In this document: positions 18,986 to 27,907 of the stretch, one piece after another
How positions within the stretch are numbered: position 1 is the stretch's first letter
How the letters are laid out: each line of letters opens with the position of its first letter
Source: Alysiella sp.
GTDB lineage: Bacteria > Pseudomonadota > Gammaproteobacteria > Burkholderiales > Neisseriaceae
Length of the DNA stretch: 64,000 nucleotides
Direction: 5' to 3'
Assembly: GCF_030525755.1 (NCBI RefSeq)
Contig: NZ_JAUNEC010000003.1
Span: 1-64,000 of the forward strand
Made by a program: the position numbers and the translations under genes
Notes under the pieces: generated by a model
What the model was told of the DNA's origin: nothing
What the model saw: the letters and a program-made list of their open reading frames with translations, nothing else
Databases searched by the model: none

Positions 18986-21900
18986 ATAGTACCGCTTTGT
19001 TTCCCACCGACCCCATACGTTTGGCAGAAATTTCGGTGTGTAATTGGGGTTCATTTCAAAATATCCACACTGCCAAAATTGACCCGCACGGCACGCTCAT
19101 CACAGGCGACAACGGTGCGGGCAAGTCCACTTTTATTGATGGTTTGATGGCGTTGCTATTGCCCATGCGTGGCGCGGCTTTCAATGTGGCGGCGGCACAG
19201 GGCGATAAAAGCGACCGCAGCGTGTTGTCTTATGTGCGCGGCAGTTTTGGTGCAGATCACGAAGGCGCAAACACGCGTGTGAAACACAAACGCGACGGTG
19301 CGGTCATTTCAGCATTACGCGCTTTGTATCGCAGTGAAAATGGCAATGAAATCACATTGTTAACCATTTTATTGTTGAATGCAGGCGCAAACAGTTTAAG
19401 TGAAATCAAACGCATTTATTTGGTGGCAAAAGGCAATGTGCGTTTGCCAGAAGTTTTACAAGCATTGAGCGAAGGCAATATTCGTGCATTTAATCAATGG
19501 CTTAAAACGCAAAAACACATTACCAGTTTTGATGAACGCTTCAAGGACTATCAAGCCTATTATCGCCAATGTTTGTCTATGGACAATGAAAATGCACCAG
19601 CTTTGTTGTCACGCGCTTTGGGTTTGAAAAAAATTGATGATTTGACCAAGTTGATTCGTGAATTGGTGCTTGAACCGAGCAATATTCGCGATGAAGCGCG
19701 CAAAATTGTGGCGGAATTTGACGATTTGGCGCACATTCATGCCAGAATGTTGGACGCGCGCGCCCAAGTCAATCATTTGAAAGATTTGCCCCATTTACAA
19801 GAAAAATGGCAACATAATCAACAACAAGTGCAATCTTTGTCCGCACAACGTCAAGCCTTGCCGATTTATTACGCGCAATATCGCACCGAGCGTTTGCGTG
19901 AACATTTGGCGGTGATTTCAGGCAGTCTGAAACGTGCCGAGCAAGAAATTATCACACAAAAACAACGTGTTCAATATGCACAAGAAATGCAAGAACAACG
20001 CCATGCGGAATATTTGCAAGCGGGTGGTGAACGCATTGCGGTTTTGTCAGAAAAAGAAAAAAACCAGCAAAAAGAATACGATAGAATTATTCAGGCTGCC
20101 GAAAATTATCAGGTTTTGTGTCGCCAACTGAATATTTGTGATGATGTGAACCACGATATTTTTGCCCAACATCAGACGCAAGCCGATGAGCAAATGGCGA
20201 TATTGGCACAAGCGCAGGAAACGGCTGAACAGCAATTTGGTCTGGAAGCAGGTAAATTGAGTTTGTTGAACAATCAAATTTATGATTTACAAGATGAAAT
20301 TGCCAAAACCGAACAGCAAAAAAGCAGTTTGCCCAATAAGCAGCAACAATGGCGCGATGAAGTTCAGGCTGCCTTCAATATTGCGCCTAATACTTTGATG
20401 TTTATCGCAGAAATGGTGGAAGTGGCGGAAAAACACCGCGATTGGCAAGGCGCGATTGAACGCGCTATGGGCGGTTTACGAACCACTCTACTGGTGCCTA
20501 AATCCGAGTTTCACAAAATTAATCAATGGCTTAACACTCGCCACATGGGAACGCACATTCGTGTACAAGAAGTGGATTTGGATAAAACACAAGACGTTGA
20601 ATTTAAAGAAAAAGGTTATTTGGCAAAACTGGTTTGGCGCGAACACGTTTATCAAAATTGGTTGCGCGGTTTTTTGCACCAAAAAGATGTGTTTTGCGCG
20701 GAAAATATGGCGGAATTTGAACGCACCCCGTTTTCCATGACCCGCGAAGGCTTGCAGCATTGGGAACGCGGTCGCAGCGAGAAAAAAGACAATTATAAAA
20801 TTAATGATAAAAATCAATGGTTTTTGGGGTTTTCCAATAAAACCCGTTTGGGCAGCCTGAAAAGTGAATTGGCACATATTCAAGCAGAAAAAATCGCGCA
20901 AACCCAAAAATTGAATCAGGCACGTGAGCAAATGAATCGCATTGCCACGCAAAAAAGTCTTTGGGAAAAATTCATTCATATTCAATGGACTGATATTGAT
21001 GTGCCACAAATTGAATTTCAGCTCAACGAAACACGCGCTCAAATAGCAGCATTGTTGCACAATCAGGGTAATATGCAGTTGGCCAAGCAGCGTTGGGAAG
21101 AAGCCAAACAGCACAGCCAAGCCGTGCAAATGGCGTTGATTCAAGCGAATAAAGAAGAACAAAGTTGGCAAGAAAAACAGCAGCATACAGAGCGTGAGTT
21201 GCAACAATATGCGGAAAAAGCCCAATTGTCTATTCGTGATGATGTGCGTGCTCTATTGGTTCAATATTTTGAAAAAAAAAGTGTTGATGAGCCAACTTTA
21301 CGTGCCACGCAACAGCATTTGGAAAATTTGCACGACAAAGCCCAAGCACAATGCGCCGATGTGGAGAAAAAAGCCGAGCGCATTATGTCGGCTTTCCGCC
21401 ATAAACCTGAATGGCAAGCTTATGCGGTGGAATGGGCAACCGATTTTCAGGCTGCTTTGCCTGATTACATCGCGCATTTGCGGCATTTGCAAAATGAAGG
21501 CTTGCCTGAATTGGTGGAGCAACAAACCGAGCGTTTGAACAAACATTCCACGCAATCTTTGATGAGTTTTGAAGAAATGTTCATTAAAATTCATCAAGAT
21601 ATTCAAGAGCGTATTCAGAAAATCAATGCGGTTTTGGCGCGAACGGAATTCATGCAAGCGCATCATTATTTGCGTTTGGGGCAAAAAAATGAGCATTATC
21701 CGCATGTTAAAGAATTTCGCCAAAAAGTTGCCCAAGCACGCAAAAGTTACATCAGCGAAGACCAAGATTTGCGTTTCCGTCAATTGCAAGATGTGATAGA
21801 AGTATTGAAAAAACATATGGATAGCAATACTTTGGAAAGCCAACGTTTGCTTGACCCGCGTTATCAATTGGATTTTTACGCCGATGTGGTGGACAAACAC

Positions 21901-22284
21901 GATGAACATCGCGTGATTGAGACGTTGAGTTCATCTAGCGGTAAATCGGGTGGCGAAAAAGAAGCATTTGCGGGCATGATTGTGGCGGCAAGTTTGGCGT
22001 ATGTACTCACGCCTGAAGGCAGCGACCGCCCTGTGTATTGCACCGTCTTTTTGGACGAAGCCTTTTCCAATACCGCCGAAAATGTCAGTCGCCGCGTATT
22101 GCGCGTGTTTAAAGCATTGGGTTTACACGTTAATTTAATCACGCCCTACAAAAATTTGAACCTTGCCCAAGAAAGTGCGCGTAGTGTCATCATCGCCGAA
22201 CGCAACAGCCTGACACACGAAAGCCATTTGTGTGAAATGACTTGGGAAGAGTTGGATAAACAAAGACTTAAAGGCAAAACATGA
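18982..22284 (+). CDS. jetC: JetC, Wadjet SMC-like ATPase (MksB-like)
   Basis: SMC-like motor (1100 aa) thought to extrude DNA loops and sense small circular DNA. Walker A TGDNGAGKST at residues 41-50, long central coiled coils rich in Gln/Glu/Lys on both sides of a hinge-like region around residues 480-640 (RDWQGAIERAMGGLRTTLLV), signature SSSSGKSGGEKEAF near 985, and Walker B CTVFLDEAFSNT near 1018-1030. All ATPase motifs look intact and there is no frameshift in 3.3 kb. It contains imperfect uptake sequences (near 19917, 20091, 20364). Confidence 0.94.
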   Translation: MNSTALFPTDPIRLAEISVCNWGSFQNIHTAKIDPHGTLITGDNGAGKSTFIDGLMALLLPMRGAAFNVAAAQGDKSDRSVLSYVRGSFGADHEGANTRVKHKRDGAVISALRALYRSENGNEITLLTILLLNAGANSLSEIKRIYLVAKGNVRLPEVLQALSEGNIRAFNQWLKTQKHITSFDERFKDYQAYYRQCLSMDNENAPALLSRALGLKKIDDLTKLIRELVLEPSNIRDEARKIVAEFDDLAHIHARMLDARAQVNHLKDLPHLQEKWQHNQQQVQSLSAQRQALPIYYAQYRTERLREHLAVISGSLKRAEQEIITQKQRVQYAQEMQEQRHAEYLQAGGERIAVLSEKEKNQQKEYDRIIQAAENYQVLCRQLNICDDVNHDIFAQHQTQADEQMAILAQAQETAEQQFGLEAGKLSLLNNQIYDLQDEIAKTEQQKSSLPNKQQQWRDEVQAAFNIAPNTLMFIAEMVEVAEKHRDWQGAIERAMGGLRTTLLVPKSEFHKINQWLNTRHMGTHIRVQEVDLDKTQDVEFKEKGYLAKLVWREHVYQNWLRGFLHQKDVFCAENMAEFERTPFSMTREGLQHWERGRSEKKDNYKINDKNQWFLGFSNKTRLGSLKSELAHIQAEKIAQTQKLNQAREQMNRIATQKSLWEKFIHIQWTDIDVPQIEFQLNETRAQIAALLHNQGNMQLAKQRWEEAKQHSQAVQMALIQANKEEQSWQEKQQHTERELQQYAEKAQLSIRDDVRALLVQYFEKKSVDEPTLRATQQHLENLHDKAQAQCADVEKKAERIMSAFRHKPEWQAYAVEWATDFQAALPDYIAHLRHLQNEGLPELVEQQTERLNKHSTQSLMSFEEMFIKIHQDIQERIQKINAVLARTEFMQAHHYLRLGQKNEHYPHVKEFRQKVAQARKSYISEDQDLRFRQLQDVIEVLKKHMDSNTLESQRLLDPRYQLDFYADVVDKHDEHRVIETLSSSSGKSGGEKEAFAGMIVAASLAYVLTPEGSDRPVYCTVFLDEAFSNTAENVSRRVLRVFKALGLHVNLITPYKNLNLAQESARSVIIAERNSLTHESHLCEMTWEELDKQRLKGKT

Positions 22285-23468
22285 GTGGCTCAACGTGGGG
22301 CAAATTGCCTGAACAATTAAAAAGCGAATGCCGTAAAAAATACTGGGAAACGTTTGCCAAACGTCGTGCTATATTGTTGAATGAAATCGCATTTCCGCTC
22401 ACTTTGTCCTTAAAAATTCCGACTGGTAAACAGGCAATGGCGCAGCCTGAACATTACCGTCAATTTGTGGATGCGTGGCGTGCGTTCAGGCAGCCTGAAA
22501 ATGTGATTTGGGCGGAACATAAATTGGCGTATTTTGGCGAACAGGATTTGCCCAGCGAATTGTGTTTCCAAAATATCCATGATTTATTGAAATTTATTGG
22601 CGAAGAAAAAACGTGGTCGCGTTGGCAAAACCGTTTGGCGGATTGGCAAACGCATTTTCCACCACACGCGCATACTGCTTTGATTTTTAAAATAGAAGAA
22701 CTGGACGCGCTGCCTGAAAAAACCTTATCCATGCTGATAAAAGTGGTGTTACAACTTCGCGCCGGTATGGGGCGAGGTGGTTATTTACGCGCTTTGCCTT
22801 TGGTGGGCGCACACAGCAAATTTATTGAACAACACTTTGCTTTGATTGAATATTTAATGGCAGCCATTCATGGTGAAACGGTTTGTGAACAGGGTTTGTT
22901 GGCGTGGCTCAATTGTGCGACTTCACCAAAAGATTGGTTGTTGGTTCATCCGCTTTGCGCGAAAACACAAGCAGCATTGGCAAATTTGCCCTTATTGCGC
23001 CTGAACAGCCACACTTTGCAGCATACGCCTTTGCCTGCGCAACGCATTTTGATTGTGGAAAATGAACAGGCGGCTTTGTCTTTGCCGAATTTGCCCGACA
23101 CGATTGCGATTGCAGGTGGTGGGCGCAACACGGCGTGGTTTTCGGCAAAATGGCTACTTGAAAAACAAGTGGCGTATTGGGGCGATTTGGACGCGCACGG
23201 TTTGACGATTTTGAGTGAAGCGCGGGTGCATTTACCGCAACTGCCTTCTTTGATGATGAATAAGCAAGTATTGGATTTATTTGCTGATTTTATGACAGAT
23301 GACGTTGCCCATCATTTACCCGAACCCCCAAATTTACATGAAGCAGAACGCGAAGCATGGCAATGCTTGCAATCACAACATGGGCGTTTGGAACAGGAAT
23401 ATTTGTCGGCGGATTTTGTTATGGAACGACTGAATGACTGGATTTCAGGCAACTTGAAAATACAGTAA
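22281..23468 (+). CDS. jetD: JetD, Wadjet topoisomerase-like nuclease (DUF3322/DUF2220, MksG-like)
   Basis: Nuclease subunit (395 aa) that cleaves the trapped plasmid. The N-terminal DUF3322 part is followed by a DUF2220 Toprim-type domain with the acidic residues in place: RILIVENEQAALSL near residue 254 (metal-binding Glu) and VAYWGDLDAHGLTIL near 297 (D-x-D). It overlaps the jetC stop by 4 bases (ATGA). A perfect uptake sequence lies near 22486. With all four genes full length and coupled, the system looks functional. Confidence 0.92.
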   Translation: MSGSTWGKLPEQLKSECRKKYWETFAKRRAILLNEIAFPLTLSLKIPTGKQAMAQPEHYRQFVDAWRAFRQPENVIWAEHKLAYFGEQDLPSELCFQNIHDLLKFIGEEKTWSRWQNRLADWQTHFPPHAHTALIFKIEELDALPEKTLSMLIKVVLQLRAGMGRGGYLRALPLVGAHSKFIEQHFALIEYLMAAIHGETVCEQGLLAWLNCATSPKDWLLVHPLCAKTQAALANLPLLRLNSHTLQHTPLPAQRILIVENEQAALSLPNLPDTIAIAGGGRNTAWFSAKWLLEKQVAYWGDLDAHGLTILSEARVHLPQLPSLMMNKQVLDLFADFMTDDVAHHLPEPPNLHEAEREAWQCLQSQHGRLEQEYLSADFVMERLNDWISGNLKIQ

Positions 23469-23549
23469 AATGCTGGGTTTTTACACCATTTCGGCATTTA
23501 TTTGAATTTCCAGGTAGTCTGAAAAAGGAATTAAATTGAGATAAATACA

Positions 23550-23946
23550 TTGAATATTCAAACATTTGTCAATTCGGTTGCGAGATTGGAAGAGGGCTGG
23601 CTGCGTTATCAACAAGATACGAGCGACACATAAAACCGCGATGGCTTAATTCAACGTTTTGAATTTAATTATGAAATTAGCTACAAAATTTTAAAACGCG
23701 ATTTGGAATACACATCCGCCGACCCAGGCCAATGTGATTTCATGCCTTTTCAGGATTTAATCTGTACCGCCAATGAACAAAACCTTCTATTGAGCAATTG
23801 GGTTGGATTGGAAACAATATCGTGATATGCGTGCGCGTACCAGCCACACTTATGATGAACAAACCGCGATTGTGGTGGTATAAGGCATTGAAAAATTTTT
23901 GGCAGAAGCACGATTCTTGCAACAAAAATTGCAAGCAGCTTTATGA
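23550..23946 (+). pseudogene. Decayed HEPN toxin gene (HI0074/HepT-like)
   Basis: A broken homologue of the HEPN partner of MNT/HEPN modules. It begins at a TTG (LNIQTFVNSVARLEEGWLRY), meets an in-frame TAA at 23631, resumes in the same frame as RDGLIQRFEFNYEISYKILK, then shifts frame near 23810 to RDMRARTSHTYDEQTA, which holds the HEPN R-x4-H motif. It has another in-frame stop near 23880 and ends GIEKFLAEARFLQQKLQAAL. Two stops and one frameshift make it non-functional unless the sequence carries errors. Confidence 0.72.
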
Positions 23947-24252
23947 AAACGCTGAATATTTCGCAAGAAGAATGGCACATTATACAAAGCATTTTGCAAC
24001 AGCATATACCCCAGCGTGCCGTGTGGGCATTCGGTTTACGAGTGAATGGCAATGCCAAACTTGGACTTGGTTATTTTGGGCGATGAACCGTTATCATTGG
24101 CAGAACGTGCTGCATTAACTGATGATTTTTCGGAAAGCAATTTACCTTGGAAAGTGGATTTGGTGGATTGGAATTTAATTGGCAAGGAATTTCAAGAAAT
24201 CATTGGGTGTGCATATTTGTGTATTACAGGCTACCTGAAAGCTATTTTTTAA
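23943..24252 (+). pseudogene. Decayed MNT nucleotidyltransferase antitoxin gene (HI0073/MntA-like)
   Basis: It starts at an ATG overlapping the HEPN stop: MKTLNISQEEWHIIQSIL, then VWAFGLRVNGNAK. A frameshift near 24045 moves the rest into another frame: NLDLVILGDEPLSLAERAA, NLPWKVDLVDWNLIGKEFQE. The nucleotidyltransferase motif GSR...SDLDL is damaged: GSR has become GLR and the first Asp is read as Asn at the frameshift. The tail overlaps the convergent gene by about 10 bases. Confidence 0.72.
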
Positions 24253-25111
24253 TATGAAAATCTTTTTGCATTTTTTTATATAAATATTCAAGACAGTCAT
24301 CTGTTTTTTGGGTTGCTTCTTTGTGCAAAGGCGGATTGCGTCGAGTCCACAGAAACGTATGGTAATTGGCTTGATAATATTCATAAACTTTGTCTAAAAG
24401 TTCTCGATTCACGTATGGATTGGGTTCTGCCGGTAAACCTTGTGGACAAAACATACCTTGACAGATGGGATAAGCCGTAAAAATACCGATATTGGGATTC
24501 GGACGACGTTGAGCAAGTCGCCCATACGCACGTTCCAATAAGTCCACAGGCAAACAATCAAACTGAATCATCTGGATAGGAGAACATTGACCTGTAGTCG
24601 CATTTAAAATTTTGCTTGCACCCATTTCTCGCCATGCTTTCATAGGACTGTTATCTGAAGTAACCAAATGGCCAACTGCAACGTATGGAAAACCATGGCG
24701 CAGTAAAGCTTGAGCTTGAGAAAACCCAAATTGATTGGGCGATTTTTGCTGATGAATGAATGTAGCACGGATCACTTTGATTTCTATCACCAATATTTTA
24801 GACAGAACAAATTCATCATTTTCATAAGGCATCACAAGAATATCCACATCGCCAGGTGAAGTAAAATCAGGAGAAACAGCCATACTGCGTACAAAACTGC
24901 CAATCATGACGCCACTGTCATAGGATGCATGATAAAAGTAATTGGGTTGAAGAATATCAAAAACCATGCCAAATAATCGCCGATGCGCCAAAAAACGGTA
25001 TGTTACAGCCCGTTCATCTAATTTTTGACCAGCACTTTCAGGAAATAAAAATGCAATCTCGCCATTGAAACATTCCATTGGTCTATTTTGTAAAGGACGA
25101 CGATATTCCAT
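24242..25111 (-). CDS. Uncharacterised protein with PD-(D/E)XK-nuclease-like motif
   Basis: A 289-aa protein I cannot assign to a named family. Residues 85-112 read SPGDVDILVMP...ILVIEIKV: Asp90, then Glu110-x-Lys112, the spacing and strand pattern of PD-(D/E)XK nucleases. A helix with QFGFSQAQALLRHGF follows (residues 127-141), like the Gln-bearing helix of that fold. The C-terminal half has C/P-rich IFTAYPICQGMFCPQGLPAE and a basic tail. AAAGG precedes the ATG. It faces the jet operon, ends in the MNT remnant, has no partner gene and no uptake sequence inside. A defence or DNA-processing role is inference from motif and location. Confidence 0.75.
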   Translation of the reverse strand: MEYRRPLQNRPMECFNGEIAFLFPESAGQKLDERAVTYRFLAHRRLFGMVFDILQPNYFYHASYDSGVMIGSFVRSMAVSPDFTSPGDVDILVMPYENDEFVLSKILVIEIKVIRATFIHQQKSPNQFGFSQAQALLRHGFPYVAVGHLVTSDNSPMKAWREMGASKILNATTGQCSPIQMIQFDCLPVDLLERAYGRLAQRRPNPNIGIFTAYPICQGMFCPQGLPAEPNPYVNRELLDKVYEYYQANYHTFLWTRRNPPLHKEATQKTDDCLEYLYKKMQKDFHIKK

Positions 25112-25194
25112 TTTCTACCTTTCTAATGGTCATAAACTCATTTAATAAAATACAAAAATATTCATTCATTTTAACTTTTAGGATTTAATTTTAT

Positions 25195-27555
25195 ATGCAA
25201 TTCCCCTACTCATGGCTCAAAACCCAAGCCAACCCCAATTTAAGTGCCGACCAACTCGCCCACCTGCTTACCATGGCAGGGCTGGAAGTGGAAGAAACCA
25301 CCCCAGCCGCCCCCGATTTTTCGGGCGTGGTGATTGCCGAAGTCAAAGCGGTGGAAAAACACCCCGATGCCGACCGCCTGAACGTTACCCAAGTGGACGT
25401 GGGCAAAGGCGAATTGTTGCAAATCGTTTGCGGTGCGCCCAATGTGCGCGTGGGCATTAAAGTCCCCTGTGCGCTGGACGGTGCGCTGTTGCCCAACGAT
25501 TTCAAAATCAAGCCCACCAAAATGCGCGGTGTGGTATCCAACGGTATGCTTTGCTCCGCCAAAGAATTGGGGCTGCCTGAAGACGTGGACGGCTTGCTGA
25601 TTTTGGACAACAACGCACCCGTTGGACAAAATGTCCGTGAATTTTTGGATTTGGACGACACCATTTTCACGCTGAAAATCACGCCCAACCGCACCGATTG
25701 TTTGAGCATCAAAGGTTTGGCGCGCGAAGTGGCGGCTTTGACAGCTTGCGAAGTGAATTTTCCACAAATTCAAAAAGTTAAATCCGAAAGCAAGCGCACA
25801 CAAGCCGTGCAAATTGACGCGCCCGAAGATTGCGGACGTTTCATTTCGCGCGTGATTGAAAACGTGAACGCGCAAGCCCAATCCCCCAAATGGCTCACGC
25901 AACGCCTTGAACGCGCAGGGATTCGCAGCATTTCCGCGCTGGTGGACATCGGCAATTATGTGATGTTGGAAATCGGTCAGCCCATGCACGTTTTTGACGC
26001 GGATAAACTTTCAGGTAGCCTGCACGTTCGCCGCGCCCAAAATGGCGAAACTTTGGCGTGTTTGAATGAAAAAACCGTGATTTTACAAGATAATACGCTG
26101 GTCATTGCGGACGAAAAACAGGCTTTGTCCATCGCAGGTTTGATGGGCGGTGCGTCCAGCGCGGTTTCCGATGAAACGAAAAATGTGGTTTTGGAAAGCG
26201 CGTGGTTCACACCTGAAATCATTTCAGGAAAATCAAGACAATACGGTTTCGGTTCAGACAGTTCCTTCCGTTTTGAACGCGGTGTGGATTACCAATTACA
26301 ACGAGACGCGATTGAACGCGCCAGCGAATTGATTTTGGCGATTTGTGGCGGTCAAGCTGGCGAAATCGTTGAAGCAAAAGGCATTTTGCCCGAACCCCAA
26401 ACCGTGTCCATTCGCACCGAGCGTGTGGAAAAAGTGCTGGGCGTGGCGATTGCCAGCGCGCAAATTCAGGCGATTTTGGACAAATTGGGTTTGAATCCTG
26501 TCCAAAATGAAAATGGTTTTACCGTTACCGCGCCTTCTTTCCGCTATGATATTGAAAGAGAAGAAGATTTGATTGAAGAAATCGCGCGTGTTTATGGCTA
26601 CGAAAACATTCCAGACGATTACACTTCGGGCAAATTGGCGATGTTAAGGCTGCCTGAAAACAAAAATCCGCGTTTTGGCGTATCGCAAAAATTGGCAGCG
26701 CGTGGTTTTCAGGAAATTGTCAGCTATGCTTTTGTGAATGAGGATTGGGAAAAAGATTTTGCGAATAATCAAGATCCTATCTGTTTGCAAAACCCATTGG
26801 CGGCGCAATATTCGGTGATGCGTTCTACGCTGATTGGCGGTTTGATTGAGGTTTTGCAAAACAATTTGAACCGCAAACAAAACCGCGTGCGCGTGTTTGA
26901 AATGGCGCGAACCTTCCGCAAAGAAAACGGTATTTTTGTGCAAAATGAACGACTTGGCGGTTTGGTTTACGGTTCGGTGCTGCCTGAACAATGGGGCGAA
27001 AAAGCGCGTGCTGCCGATTTTTACGATGTGAAAGCGGACGTGGAAAGCGTGTTATCTGGACAAAATGTCCAAATTGAATATGTGCGTGCGACACACCCTG
27101 CGCTGCACCCCACGCGCAGCGCAAATGTGTTGATTGGTGGCGAAAATGTCGGCTTTATCGGCGAATTGCACCCAAAATGGTTGCAAAAATACGATTTGCC
27201 CAATGCGCCTTTATTGTTTGAATTGGACATGGCGGCGGTGTTGGCAAGCGAAAAAACGCGCTATCAGGCGATTTCCAAATTCCAGCCTGTGCGCCGTGAT
27301 TTGGCGTTTGTGCTGCCTGAAAATGTGGATTTTGCGGTGTTGCAAGCGGCTTTGTGGGCGGTGAAAAGCGATTATATTCAAGCAGTTGAATTATTTGACG
27401 TTTATCGTGGCGCAGGGCTGCCTGAACACCACAAATCTTTGGCAGTCAAAATTGTGTTGCAAAGCCATGACGGCACGTTGAATGATGAAACGGTTGAGCC
27501 GATTATTCAAATATTAATTCAATCAGCCGAAACGGTTGGCGCGAAATTGCGTTGA
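25195..27555 (+). CDS. pheT: Phenylalanyl-tRNA synthetase beta subunit
   Basis: Large subunit (786 aa, full length) giving tRNA binding and editing. Domains in order: N-terminal start MQFPYSWLKTQANPNLSADQ, EMAP-like tRNA-binding domain (about 40-150; VVIAEVKAVEKHPDADRLNV), B3/4 editing domain (about 205-380), B5, catalytic-like core (FGSDSSFRFERGVDY is the B3/4-B5 junction), and the C-terminal ferredoxin-fold anticodon-binding domain (about 695-786; FQPVRRDLAFVLPENVDF). It is separated from pheS by the defence island, so it probably needs its own promoter or long readthrough. Confidence 0.97.
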   Translation: MQFPYSWLKTQANPNLSADQLAHLLTMAGLEVEETTPAAPDFSGVVIAEVKAVEKHPDADRLNVTQVDVGKGELLQIVCGAPNVRVGIKVPCALDGALLPNDFKIKPTKMRGVVSNGMLCSAKELGLPEDVDGLLILDNNAPVGQNVREFLDLDDTIFTLKITPNRTDCLSIKGLAREVAALTACEVNFPQIQKVKSESKRTQAVQIDAPEDCGRFISRVIENVNAQAQSPKWLTQRLERAGIRSISALVDIGNYVMLEIGQPMHVFDADKLSGSLHVRRAQNGETLACLNEKTVILQDNTLVIADEKQALSIAGLMGGASSAVSDETKNVVLESAWFTPEIISGKSRQYGFGSDSSFRFERGVDYQLQRDAIERASELILAICGGQAGEIVEAKGILPEPQTVSIRTERVEKVLGVAIASAQIQAILDKLGLNPVQNENGFTVTAPSFRYDIEREEDLIEEIARVYGYENIPDDYTSGKLAMLRLPENKNPRFGVSQKLAARGFQEIVSYAFVNEDWEKDFANNQDPICLQNPLAAQYSVMRSTLIGGLIEVLQNNLNRKQNRVRVFEMARTFRKENGIFVQNERLGGLVYGSVLPEQWGEKARAADFYDVKADVESVLSGQNVQIEYVRATHPALHPTRSANVLIGGENVGFIGELHPKWLQKYDLPNAPLLFELDMAAVLASEKTRYQAISKFQPVRRDLAFVLPENVDFAVLQAALWAVKSDYIQAVELFDVYRGAGLPEHHKSLAVKIVLQSHDGTLNDETVEPIIQILIQSAETVGAKLR

Positions 27556-27866
27556 TGGTCATTGTTTGGGCATATTAAGGCTGCTCAAAAGGTTCGTATA
27601 AATTGAAAGCTGCCTGAAAATATTTGATGTTATGGTCGTTAAAATAAGAAATAATGCTGCGTTACCCACTCTTTTTAAACGACTGTATTTTCAGGCAGCC
27701 TATTTATGTTAATGAATGCACCAAAAATTCAGATACTTTTTACTGTAATGTTTTGAAAGTGTGTACAATACGCGTTGTTTTTATTTGGAATAAACAATTA
27801 TGGACGACCTTCCCAGTTGTCAAACATCTTTTTATCTGCATCAAAAAAATCAAAATCTTATCTAAT

Positions 27867-27902
27867 CCTGCCTGAGCGTTCTCCTGTTTCAGGCAGGTGG
27901 AG
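27867..27902 (+). promoter_or_regulatory. 5' UTR hairpin overlapping the mgtE ribosome-binding site
   Basis: CCTGCCTGA (27867-27875) pairs with TCAGGCAGG (27889-27897), and the GGTGGAG that serves as Shine-Dalgarno begins inside the 3' arm. Folding would hide the site. The rest of 27556-27866 holds uptake sequences near 27612 and 27690, a TACAAT near 27764 that may be the -10, and no gene that I can support. Confidence 0.4.
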
Positions 27903-27907
27903 CGTTT

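Noticed and set aside
20488..21909. Antisense frames opposite jetC
   Set aside because: Products are Leu/Phe-rich mirror images of the coiled-coil coding sequence and not independent genes.
27654..27875. 73-codon open frame between pheT and mgtE
   Set aside because: No ribosome-binding site, contains an uptake sequence, and runs through the likely mgtE promoter and leader.
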